From: an uncultured Ruminococcus sp.
Lineage (GTDB): Bacteria > Bacillota > Clostridia > Oscillospirales > Acutalibacteraceae
NCBI GenBank assembly: GCA_902764235.1
Contig: CACWVH010000009.1
Coordinates: 19,193-83,192, forward strand
Length of the DNA stretch: 64,000 nt
Direction: 5' to 3'
Shown here piece by piece: positions 27,055 to 34,545 of the stretch (position 1 is the first letter of the stretch; the number at the start of each line of letters is the position of its first letter). Below the pieces are notes generated by a model. That model ran no database searches, was not told the DNA's origin, and saw only the letters and a program-made list of their open reading frames with translations. The position numbers and the translations under genes are program-made.

Positions 27055-27493
27055 ATTATTAAATCTCCCTTAACATTTTTATCAGCAGGAAAAAACACAG
27101 AACCATGATCTGATACCTCAGTTATAGTACGAATATACAGTACATCCGCGCTTTGAATCATGCTGACAATTTATATACGTTCCGCTAAGCGGAAATCAAG
27201 TATTAGATAAACTCAAACTAAATACCACCATAGATAATAACATATTTTTCAAGAAAAATCCATACATTTTTTTAATAAATTATATTAAATCACGTTTTTT
27301 TTTTGGCTTGTTTTACTAATTATTATATATCACAATTATTATTTCTTATTTTTAGTTATTTTTACTAACAATGAAGCTCTTTTCATTTTACGTCCCTATA
27401 ATTGATGATTTTACAGATGTTTCCTTAGGGAATCACTGAATAAATCACGCCTTACAGCTCAGCACGTGTCTTGCTTGCCTTTTTTCCGTCATC
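27055..27493. other. Gene-free AT-rich region upstream of the kinase-like gene
   Basis: No gene is seen. A short palindrome TTCCGC-TAA-GCGGAA lies at about 27180-27194. Long A/T tracts (27250-27370) follow, then the start of a repeat copy. Confidence 0.5.
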
Positions 27494-27654
27494 TTGCCGG
27501 CGTGCCGCCGGTGTCGCAACTCGCTATCACTTCACTACGTTTCGCTCTGGGGTCAGAACTTCAGCTTTTATTCCCGCACCTCTGATTTTTCTAATCAGAA
27601 CCTTCATGCGGCTGATTATAGTTTCTTCAAAAACTCCAGATATATTTTATACTA
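27494..27654 (+). repeat. Interspersed palindromic repeat, copy at 27.5 kb
   Basis: It contains CTTGCCGGCGTGCCGCCGG, then CGCTATCAC-TTCACTACGTTTCGCTCTG, closely matching 37220-37265. The shared end GGCTGATTATAGTTTCTTC with AAAACTCCAGATATATTTTA follows. It ends exactly where a protein-like remnant (27661-27801) begins. Confidence 0.7.
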
Positions 27655-27660
27655 ACTCTT

Positions 27661-27801
27661 GTACAAAAAGCCCTTGACAACCGTCAGGCTGCCTGCGATC
27701 TTTTTGCACAACCTGACGAAAAGATTGCTGACGCAATACATGCACTGGATTTAATCAGTGCTTCCTTAGAAATAATACATTCTGATTTCCTTCATAAATG
27801 A
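27661..27801 (+). pseudogene. C-terminal remnant of an unidentified gene
   Basis: A plus-strand frame encodes VQKALDNRQAACDLFAQPDE, continues as KIADAIHALDLISASLEIIH and ends SDFLHK with a TGA at 27799-27801. The composition looks like real helical protein, with codon use like the neighbours. It has no start codon or ribosome site, because the repeat copy ending near 27654 directly abuts it. Probably the 3' end of a gene whose upstream part has been lost. The parent family is not recognised. Confidence 0.4.
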
Positions 27802-27807
27802 TATCAT

Positions 27808-28542
27808 TCAATATCCGAAGCACTTAAGCTTTATAAAGTATAACACAAGCATATGTGCAGGATAAATCATGTAATAGATATACTGGAGAGGTCTTCCTTT
27901 TATGAAGCCCCTTTCTCCGTTATACAGGTTTATGAGTGCAAATGCAGGAATTACGGATAGAGGTCTCGAAAAGAAGCAGCAGCCAATAAAACCGGAAAGC
28001 AGTCTGCTTTTTCTCATCACAAACAAAAATAACAAAAATCCAACACCCATTATCCCATAGTCAGCTTTCAGAAAAAATGCTGTAACAAATACGATCACCA
28101 GTCCGGGCACAAGCTTTGATCTGCTGCTCCTGAAGTTATCATATATATATATCGCACACAATCCCAGAAAAAGTGTAAAAAATACATTCTGTCCGTTGGA
28201 AAAGAGTTTTCCGCTATGCTCAAGATCCCATGGTATTTCAGATATCACTGAAAAAACAAGAAGTCTGAGGGCATATTTTTCTTTACTTTTTGTATGAAGA
28301 TATCCCTCGACAAGCAAAAAACAGTATATCGGAAAGGCAGTTCTCCCGATAAGTCTGAATACATAATACCATGTGATACCATACCCCATTACAGTTACAA
28401 AGGGAGTAACAAAGTAATTGATATTTCTAAGCACGATCGAAGTTGTATGATCTAAAAGCATTGTAAGCAAAGCTATTGTTTTCAGCACACTGCCTGACAG
28501 CAGCTTTGTGCTGAACTCTCCGGATCTCTGAACGGACGTCAT
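27808..28542 (-). CDS. TraX-family integral membrane protein
   Basis: The 244 residues form about seven or eight membrane helices. The N-terminal SVLKTIALLTMLLDHTTSIV (with conserved LDH), FRLIGRTAFPIYCFLLVEGY with GRTAFPIF-like spacing, SEIPWDLEHSG, and the late YYMIYPAHMLVLYFIKL (YPxH) are hallmarks of TraX. In F plasmid TraX acetylates pilin; chromosomal relatives in Firmicutes are of unknown target and may acylate surface molecules. The start chosen (28542) has GAGGGAG upstream; a longer reading would begin in the promoter. Confidence 0.83.
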   Translation of the reverse strand: MTSVQRSGEFSTKLLSGSVLKTIALLTMLLDHTTSIVLRNINYFVTPFVTVMGYGITWYYVFRLIGRTAFPIYCFLLVEGYLHTKSKEKYALRLLVFSVISEIPWDLEHSGKLFSNGQNVFFTLFLGLCAIYIYDNFRSSRSKLVPGLVIVFVTAFFLKADYGIMGVGFLLFLFVMRKSRLLSGFIGCCFFSRPLSVIPAFALINLYNGERGFIKGRPLQYIYYMIYPAHMLVLYFIKLKCFGY

Positions 28543-28578
28543 ATACACTCCCTCTTTTCCATCATTACTTTCTATTGT

Positions 28579-28608
28579 ATTATAACATTGATTAACCCTA
28601 TTTTTCAA
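28579..28608 (-). promoter_or_regulatory. Predicted promoter of the TraX-like gene
   Basis: Minus-strand TTGAAA (28603-28608), an 18-bp spacer and TATAAT (28579-28584), about 37 bp before the start codon. A repeat copy begins directly upstream at 28609. Confidence 0.65.
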
Positions 28609-28904
28609 CCCTCCAGCACGCCGCCAGCATCACGCTGGACCCTTGATTCACAGCTTATCAGTCTGAAAAAGTTTCCCCGGGTACCGCTAAGCTTATTCAG
28701 CCTGAACTGCATCAGAATTATTATCCTAAGCTGATTGCAAATTATTATTATACGCTTACGACTGCCTCCGCTGTCAGTCTCGCATCGTCGCTGCTCTCTT
28801 GTACACCAGCCGCTGATGTCAAGCTGCGGTTCAGACTTTCTTCTGACCATTAATTTCGTGTCTGCTGATTTTTAGTTCCCTCAAAGCTCCCTGAAATATT
28901 TGAC
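28609..28904 (+). repeat. Interspersed palindromic repeat, copy at 28.6 kb
   Basis: It starts with a GCCGCCAGCATCACGCTGG palindrome, then ACCCTTGATTCACAGCTTA, CAGTCTGAAAAAGTTTCCCC and TATTCAGCCTGAACTGCATC. After AGCTGATTGCAAATTATT comes a GCCTCCGCTGTCAG module and a degenerate TTTTTAGTTCCCTC end with CTCCCTGAAATATTTGAC. It is one of the longest copies and shares its order with 37084-37368. From 28905 to 29178 I see only AT-rich upstream sequence of the next gene. Confidence 0.75.
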
Positions 28905-29178
28905 TCGCCCGCCTATCACCACGACGGCACAGTCAGATTTATATATTGTATTATGTGAATTAATATGATAAAATTATAATATCAGTATAATTTATTGATT
29001 TTTTTATTAAGGGTTGCTAAATCAATGAATATAAAATGAGACTATATTTTTAACCTGTTTAAAAAGTCCTATAAATTCATAAGATCCGGCTTTATAGTTA
29101 TCTTATGATTCAGAAATATAGTTTTATATCTTCGTATAGTTTACGAATAATCTACAAAAAAAGAAAGATGGTGCAAAT

Positions 29179-30804
29179 TTGAATAAAAGAAAAGAATCGT
29201 CATTCAGCTCCGGTGACACTGAAAAAGTTGAAATTCATGAAAATAATGTTAAAAAACATTTGTCCGGCAGCAATATGAAACTGAGTAATGGCATCCATAA
29301 TAATCCGGATAAAACTGAAACATACACAATTGATGATCTTGACAACAGTAAAGATTACTACTATCTGAATTACGATAATGATTCTGATTCAGCAAAAAAG
29401 AAGAAAAACATAAAAATAATAACTGCTGCTATGATAACTGTCTTTGTTATTGCAGGGCCAGTTGCCGGGGTTATATTGTTCTCAAATGGTTCTGATAATA
29501 CAGAACCACCGGCGGAAGCTGTAAATTCAGCCTCAGATATAGTGCAGAAAAGTACAAATAGTGAAACTGAAAGCACTGTTTCTGAAAGCAAAACTGATCA
29601 GGTTGTATCAGAAAATGTTATCAATTCATCTGTAACCGATTTGTCTTCATCTGATTCAACTGTAAGCGATCTGACTGAAGGTAATTCTGATGCAAATGAA
29701 TCATTTGTAAGTCAGACAATAGTTTCTTCAACAGATACTTCTCAGGAAGAATCTGTTGAAGAGACCGGAAGTATCGGCTCTCTCGAATACGTACTGAAAA
29801 GTAACGGATACCTTGAGATAACAGGCTCTGGTTCTGTTGAAAGAGCTGATCTTCTGGCTAAGTTTCAGGCGGCTGATATTTCAAGTGTCAGTATTGGAGA
29901 TGGAGTTACAAAAATAGGCGACAGTGCCTTTTTCGGCTTTACAAATTTAAAAAGCATCACAATAGCAGATAGTGTTGAAACAATTGGTAAAAATTCTTTC
30001 AAGAGCTGCAGAAGTCTTGAAAAAATAAAGCTTCCGGATTCTGTAGAATTAATAGGAGCCTGGTCATTTGCAAGTTGTAAAAATCTTTCGGAAATATATT
30101 TACCGAAGTCTCTGACAAGAATTTCGGAATATGCCTTTAGTAATTGTTCAGCTCTGAGTGAAATAATTCTTCCGGATGGACTCGAAAGTATCGGCGACTC
30201 AGCATTTTCAAGCTGCTCGGGTATAAAGGAACTGAATATCCCTGCAAATGTTGAGAACATAAGTGATTACGCCTTCTGTGCTTGTTCCTCACTTGAAAAA
30301 ATCACAATTGATGATGGATTGGAAACTATTGAGGAAAATACGTTTTCCGATTGTATAAAACTTAAAGAGGTAAATCTTCCTGAAAGTATCAAGGTAATCA
30401 AAAGTTCCGCATTCAGTAACTGTACAGGATTAAAAAATTTAATACTGCCCGATAGTGTAAAAGAACTTCGCGGAAATGTATTTGACGGCTGTGGGAATCT
30501 TGAATCGGTAAAATTACCTGATGGATTGACGATGCTTGGAGAAAAAGTTTTTGAAAACTGTAAGAATCTCAAAGAGATCACAATCCCTTATACTGTTACA
30601 AGTATAGGTGAATATGCATTCTGTTCTTGCAAAGCTATGACAGAAATAACTATTCCTGAAAATGTATCAGATGTAGGTCATAACGTGTTTGTCAAATGCA
30701 TTAATCTGAAGACTATACGCGTTAAAGGAAAATCTTCTGCACCCGAGAACTGGAATAGTAACTGGAACAGCGATTGCAATGCAGATGTAATCTGGAATTC
30801 ATAA
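29179..30804 (+). CDS. Membrane-anchored BspA-type leucine-rich-repeat protein
   Basis: The 541 residues start at a TTG (29179) with a weak AAGATGG ribosome site. A polar cytoplasmic head (1-78) precedes one membrane helix (about 79-102). A Ser/Thr/Asp/Glu-rich extracellular linker (about 103-200) follows, then about ten LRR_5 repeats of 23 residues with the pattern LPDSVxxIGxxAFxxCxxLxxI. A short tail ends NADVIWNS. BspA-type repeats occur in secreted and surface proteins of gut and oral bacteria and can bind host or microbial ligands. The large cytoplasmic head is unusual, since most such proteins have cleaved signal peptides. It is a single gene with a repeat copy downstream. Confidence 0.85.
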   Translation: MNKRKESSFSSGDTEKVEIHENNVKKHLSGSNMKLSNGIHNNPDKTETYTIDDLDNSKDYYYLNYDNDSDSAKKKKNIKIITAAMITVFVIAGPVAGVILFSNGSDNTEPPAEAVNSASDIVQKSTNSETESTVSESKTDQVVSENVINSSVTDLSSSDSTVSDLTEGNSDANESFVSQTIVSSTDTSQEESVEETGSIGSLEYVLKSNGYLEITGSGSVERADLLAKFQAADISSVSIGDGVTKIGDSAFFGFTNLKSITIADSVETIGKNSFKSCRSLEKIKLPDSVELIGAWSFASCKNLSEIYLPKSLTRISEYAFSNCSALSEIILPDGLESIGDSAFSSCSGIKELNIPANVENISDYAFCACSSLEKITIDDGLETIEENTFSDCIKLKEVNLPESIKVIKSSAFSNCTGLKNLILPDSVKELRGNVFDGCGNLESVKLPDGLTMLGEKVFENCKNLKEITIPYTVTSIGEYAFCSCKAMTEITIPENVSDVGHNVFVKCINLKTIRVKGKSSAPENWNSNWNSDCNADVIWNS

Positions 30805-30856
30805 CATTGAGGCTTAAAGTCCAGTGTAAAGGTAAAGCTTGCTACGCTGAGGATTC

Positions 30857-31090
30857 GTGTAAAATAATTCTGGGACTTTTAAATCAGAAATGATGTCAGC
30901 AGTTCAGCCTGAAAAAGACCGGCGATGCCGAGAAAAACTATTTCAGGCTGACTAAGCCGTGAATTGCGCCACCGGCGGCACGCCGGTGGGTCACGGAAAT
31001 CAATTTTTAAAATCTTCTCATATATTATTATCTTTTTTGATACCGAAGGGGTGCGGGGGCGACCGGAAAGCCCCCGCATTTCGCTTCAAA
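30857..31090 (-). repeat. Interspersed palindromic repeat with extra 3' module, copy at 31 kb
   Basis: Inverted relative to most copies. It begins GTGTAAAATAATTCTGGGAC, followed by TTCAGCCTGAAAAAGACCGG, TTTCAGGCTGACTAAGCCGT and the palindrome ACCGGCGGCACGCCGGTGGG. An additional module runs ATCAATTTTTAAAATCTTC, TTTTTTGATACCGAAGGGG and the hairpin GCGGGGGC...GCCCCCGC (31052-31076). This module is nearly identical at 60451-60547. It ends 12 bp before the promoter of the next gene. Confidence 0.8.
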
Positions 31091-31102
31091 GGTGGAAAAT
31101 TG

Positions 31103-31132
31103 TTGACATATCAGTTGGAATTGTGATATTAT
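31103..31132 (+). promoter_or_regulatory. Predicted promoter of the two DUF4190-like genes
   Basis: TTGACA (31103-31108), an 18-bp spacer and TATTAT (31127-31132), about 52 bp upstream of the ATG at 31184. Confidence 0.7.
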
Positions 31133-31183
31133 AAATTTGTAAAATTGTGTTCAGATCAGATGAATTTTTGGGGTGAAAAAACT

Positions 31184-31861
31184 ATGGATAACAATCCTAA
31201 TAATTTTTATGGATCAGGAAATAATACAGGCGACTTTCAGGGACTTGAACAGACCTACGGCTCTGATTCAGCCAGCGAATATAATAATCATAATGATACG
31301 TCTTATTCGTCTGCATACAACAGCAGCCGGCAAATACCTGGTGTAAACTATAATCAGGGTGTTCAGCAGCCATATCAGCAGGTACAGAACGCACCTTACA
31401 ATTATAATCCTTACAGTCAGGGTTCATATAATACCCCGGCTTCTCCATATCCTCCTTTTCAGCAGCCATATCAGAATACCGGATACGTAAATAATATCCA
31501 GTATGGTATGCCAATGATGGTTCCTGTAAATAATACGCCCGGCTTTGCACTTGGTATTTGTTCTATTATATTTTCTGAGTTACCGTTTGTCGGTCTTATC
31601 TGCTCTGTTGTAGGTCTTATACTTTCTATCAAAGCCAAATCTGATTCAAACAAACCGGGAAATATTCAAGGAAATCTGATCACACCGGGTATTGTTTGCT
31701 CTATCATTGGTCTCATACTCAGCCTCTTTGTTACTATCGTGCTTGCCATCGGAATCATCGCAGCTATTAATGAAGCTGCGGATTCTCTGGATGATTTCGG
31801 CGGTTATGACGAATACGGTTATTATGACGATTACAATTGGGGCGGCGGAGAAGCAACTTGA
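31184..31861 (+). CDS. Membrane protein with disordered Tyr/Gln/Asn-rich N-terminus and DUF4190-like C-terminus
   Basis: It has 225 residues from the ATG at 31184, behind GGGGTGAAAAAACT. Residues 1-110 are low complexity, rich in Asn, Gln, Tyr, Ser and Pro (PYQQVQNAPYNYNPYSQGSY). Two membrane helices follow: FALGICSIIFSELPFVGLIC then SLFVTIVLAIGIIAAI. Between them is SIKAKSDSNKPGNIQGNLIT, as in DUF4190 proteins. The tail is acidic and Tyr/Gly-rich (GGYDEYGYYDDYNWGGG). Function is unknown; the head probably lies in the cytoplasm. The next gene has the same architecture. Confidence 0.7.
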   Translation: MDNNPNNFYGSGNNTGDFQGLEQTYGSDSASEYNNHNDTSYSSAYNSSRQIPGVNYNQGVQQPYQQVQNAPYNYNPYSQGSYNTPASPYPPFQQPYQNTGYVNNIQYGMPMMVPVNNTPGFALGICSIIFSELPFVGLICSVVGLILSIKAKSDSNKPGNIQGNLITPGIVCSIIGLILSLFVTIVLAIGIIAAINEAADSLDDFGGYDEYGYYDDYNWGGGEAT

Positions 31862-31870
31862 TTTATCTTC

Positions 31871-31901
31871 ACCGGCATTTTTCTGAATGCCGGTTTTTTT
31901 C
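31871..31901 (+). terminator. Terminator after the first DUF4190-like gene
   Basis: ACCGGCATT (31871-31879) pairs with AATGCCGGT (31886-31894), followed by a run of T. The next gene therefore may have its own promoter or depend on read-through. Confidence 0.8.
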
Positions 31902-31972
31902 TTATACACCTATATTTGAAAAAATACAATTAGGAATTGTTTGATACAGATTAATAAAGGACGGTGCAGACA

Positions 31973-32743
31973 ATGAAAAAAAATATTACTGAAATGTCTT
32001 TCGATGAAATTTTTCCGGAAGCAAAGCCGCCTTCCGGTTCTTCGTTCAGCTCAGACACCGGAAATATCAGCTTTGATGATACTACCTTCGGAACAGATGA
32101 CGATTTTACTTATAACTATGACGATTACGGAAGCGATATCTCTTCTATCGGCAGCCCGGACAGTCAGAAAAATGAGTATACCGATCTTTCATCTGACATC
32201 ATGACCGGTTACTCACAGCCTGCTGCTCCTCAGTCGTCACAAGGCTTTTCTGCTGCACCTGTGCAATATCAGGCGCAGAGCTTTCATCAGACCGGCACTG
32301 TGCAGCAGAATCAGGGAAATTATCCGTATCCGGAAATGGTTCCGGGTCCTGAGCTTGGCAATAACAACTGGCAGACTACTGTCAATGTTTATGAACCGTC
32401 AGCGAAATTTCCGGGTCAGCAAAATGCAGGCTCCGGCAGCAACTCTGATTTCTACTCCTCACCAAACAGAAGAAATGCCGGAAATAAAATGCCTACTCCG
32501 ATTATACTGGGACTACTGTCTGTTTTATTTTCCATGATGTTCCCGATCAGCTTAACGCTTGCCATCGCAGGACTTGTAATATGTAATAAAGAAACCAAAA
32601 AAGCCCGTGAAACCGGTACTCAGCCTCCTGCATCGGGCGGTGCAAGGATATTATGCATTATGGGACTGATTTTCAGTATTATTTCAGCGTTACCTACCGT
32701 TATTGGTTTTTTACTGCCGCTTTTTGGAGTTCCTGTCTCATAA
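31973..32743 (+). CDS. Second DUF4190-like membrane protein with disordered N-terminus
   Basis: It has 256 residues from the ATG at 31973, with AAAGGACGG upstream. The head opens KKNITEMSFDEIFPEAKPPS and has an acidic Phe/Asp/Tyr segment (about 20-60). A Gln/Ser/Pro-rich stretch (about 80-165) follows. The C-terminal part has two membrane helices (TPIILGLLSVLFSMMFPISL and RILCIMGLIFSIISALPTVI) with a CNKETKKAR loop. It is a diverged paralogue of the preceding gene. The SFDEIFPE motif might be a docking segment, which is inference. Function unknown. Confidence 0.7.
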   Translation: MKKNITEMSFDEIFPEAKPPSGSSFSSDTGNISFDDTTFGTDDDFTYNYDDYGSDISSIGSPDSQKNEYTDLSSDIMTGYSQPAAPQSSQGFSAAPVQYQAQSFHQTGTVQQNQGNYPYPEMVPGPELGNNNWQTTVNVYEPSAKFPGQQNAGSGSNSDFYSSPNRRNAGNKMPTPIILGLLSVLFSMMFPISLTLAIAGLVICNKETKKARETGTQPPASGGARILCIMGLIFSIISALPTVIGFLLPLFGVPVS

Positions 32744-32764
32744 AATATTTCTGATAAAATATCT

Positions 32765-32800
32765 GAGCTGCCGCAGAATTAATATTGCGGCAGCTCGTTT
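32765..32800. terminator. Bidirectional terminator between DUF4190-like gene and mreB paralogue
   Basis: GAGCTGCCGCA (32765-32775) and TGCGGCAGCTC (32786-32796) form a perfect 11-bp stem between converging genes, followed by GTTTTC on the plus strand. Confidence 0.8.
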
Positions 32801-32804
32801 TCTA

Positions 32805-33818
32805 TTAATATCTGTCTGTGATCGGACTTACTCCGAGAGTATCCTTTCTGAGAAGATCAATATATTTCAAAGATTCTCCACAGCCGTTTACAACACAGTC
32901 AGAGGCATTCTCTGCAACTCTGACTTTAAGATCTGTCGCTGCGGAAATAAGCTTATCAAAGCCTGCTATTCTTGACGCTCCGCCGGTCATTATGATTCCG
33001 TCGGAATGAATATCACCGATAAGCTCCGGAGGAGTTTCCTCAAGAACATCCTGGATATGGCGCACGATCACGTCAGCTGTTTCTCTTAGCGGCTCGATCA
33101 TCTCCTCTGCATCAATATCAGCCCATGCAGGCATTCCTGTTACGATACTTCTGCCTTTAATTCTGTATTTGCCGATAACCGCACCCTTCACCACACAGCC
33201 GACAGCCATTTTTGCTTCCTCTGCCATGCGCTTGCCTATAAGCATGTTATATCTTCTTTTGACGTACTTTATTATTTCCTCATCCATAATATTTCCTGCC
33301 TGCTTTACAGAACGTGATACAGCAATACCGCTGAGAGATATAACAGCCATATCAGTTGTTCCGCCGCCTATATCCACTACAAAGGAACCGTGAGGGCTGC
33401 TGATATCGATTCCTGCACCAATAGCTGCTGCTACCGGTTCTTCTATAAGGCAGACCCTTCTTATTCCTGCGCAGCTGATGGCGTTTACAACAGCTCTTTT
33501 TTCAACCTCTGTTATCTCTCCGGGCACACACGCTACTGCTCTGGGCATACCTATTCTCGCACTGACCACCCTTTTGAGAAGCGTGGAGATCATGGCTTCA
33601 ACAAGACCGAGATCGGATATTACTCCTCCGCTGAGCGGATAGATCGTGCTGTATCTTGTAGATGTGCGTCCGAGCATTTTATAGGCTTCTTCTCCTACTG
33701 CTACAATGCTTTCATTGTCATGGTTGATCGTTATTATTGATGGCTCATCGACCACCTTGCCCTTATTCTGAAGGTAAATTCTTGTTCTTGAGGTTCCGAG
33801 ATCAATTGCTATATCCAT
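32805..33818 (-). CDS. MreB/Mbl-family actin-like protein (second copy)
   Basis: This bacterial actin homologue probably organises cell-wall synthesis. The 337 residues show the phosphate-1 loop IDLGTSRTRIYLQNKGK, the phosphate-2 motif [15 protein letters not shown] and the adenosine motif IIMTGGASRIAGF. It is clearly MreB-like but diverged from the copy at 42691-43692, which sits in a classical mre operon. The position after recD2 and comF suggests an Mbl/MreBH-type role or a specialised one. The start follows CAGGGTGAACAGAAA. Confidence 0.88.
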   Translation of the reverse strand: MDIAIDLGTSRTRIYLQNKGKVVDEPSIITINHDNESIVAVGEEAYKMLGRTSTRYSTIYPLSGGVISDLGLVEAMISTLLKRVVSARIGMPRAVACVPGEITEVEKRAVVNAISCAGIRRVCLIEEPVAAAIGAGIDISSPHGSFVVDIGGGTTDMAVISLSGIAVSRSVKQAGNIMDEEIIKYVKRRYNMLIGKRMAEEAKMAVGCVVKGAVIGKYRIKGRSIVTGMPAWADIDAEEMIEPLRETADVIVRHIQDVLEETPPELIGDIHSDGIIMTGGASRIAGFDKLISAATDLKVRVAENASDCVVNGCGESLKYIDLLRKDTLGVSPITDRY

Positions 33819-33909
33819 TTTCTGTTCACCCTGTCCTTTCTTTCCCTGATATTATCTGAGATCACTCGACAATTTGTCTGTTAAATGAGCTTCGGAATAT
33901 TTTTTTGCT

Positions 33910-34545
33910 TTATCTCCTTTTTGTTATTGCTGTAACGGCACAGAATATTCTCTGCGCACCAGCGTCCATCAGCACCTCGCTGCAGCCGGACAGCGTTGAG
34001 CCTGAGGTCATTATATCATCAATAAGAAGTATCTTTTTATTTCTGACAGACTCTCTGTCTATTATACTGTAATAGCTTTTATCATGCTTTTTTCGTTCCT
34101 CCTGTCCAAGATAATGCTGATAAACAGTATCCACATCTCTGACAAGAAGCTCTTTATAGCCGGTTCCTGTCATTTCTGCTACATATCTTGCAATAAGCTC
34201 AGCCTGATTATATCCGCGCTGCCGTTTTCTTTTCTTTGTAGCAGGCACGCTGGTAATTACTTCAAAATCCATATCTTTGAAATATGTTTTTTTCATGGCT
34301 GCAACTATTGCACCGGCAAAGCTTTTTGAATTGAATCTGACACCTCTGAATTTAAAATCCTTTATTGCGGCTGCAATAACGCCGTCATAGCTGAAGGGTG
34401 CAATACATATATCGCCCCTCGGAGTTACTTCTATCCTGGGTGTTGAAGGATAGGCTGCCCTGCACGCAAGACATTCGGTCATATCAAAACCGATCCTTTT
34501 GCGGCAATAGGGACACCTTCTGATCCATATACTGTCTATAATCAT
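33910..34545 (-). CDS. comF: ComF-family protein (phosphoribosyltransferase fold)
   Basis: ComF proteins take part in DNA uptake or processing of single-stranded DNA in transformation. The 211 residues begin with a zinc-finger-like CPYCRKR...CLACRA. The phosphoribosyltransferase core follows with TSVPATKKRKRQRGYNQAEL and the PRPP-like loop KILLIDDIMTSGSTLSGC. Its ATG directly follows the recD2 stop (TGAATG), so translation is probably coupled. In Firmicutes comF is often near helicase or late competence genes. No other competence genes are in the window. Confidence 0.88.
   Translation of the reverse strand: MIIDSIWIRRCPYCRKRIGFDMTECLACRAAYPSTPRIEVTPRGDICIAPFSYDGVIAAAIKDFKFRGVRFNSKSFAGAIVAAMKKTYFKDMDFEVITSVPATKKRKRQRGYNQAELIARYVAEMTGTGYKELLVRDVDTVYQHYLGQEERKKHDKSYYSIIDRESVRNKKILLIDDIMTSGSTLSGCSEVLMDAGAQRIFCAVTAITKRR

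Noticed and set aside
27471-27677. 68-codon plus-strand frame
   Set aside because: It is repeat-derived, crosses the repeat boundary in a different frame from the nearby gene remnant, and has no ribosome site.
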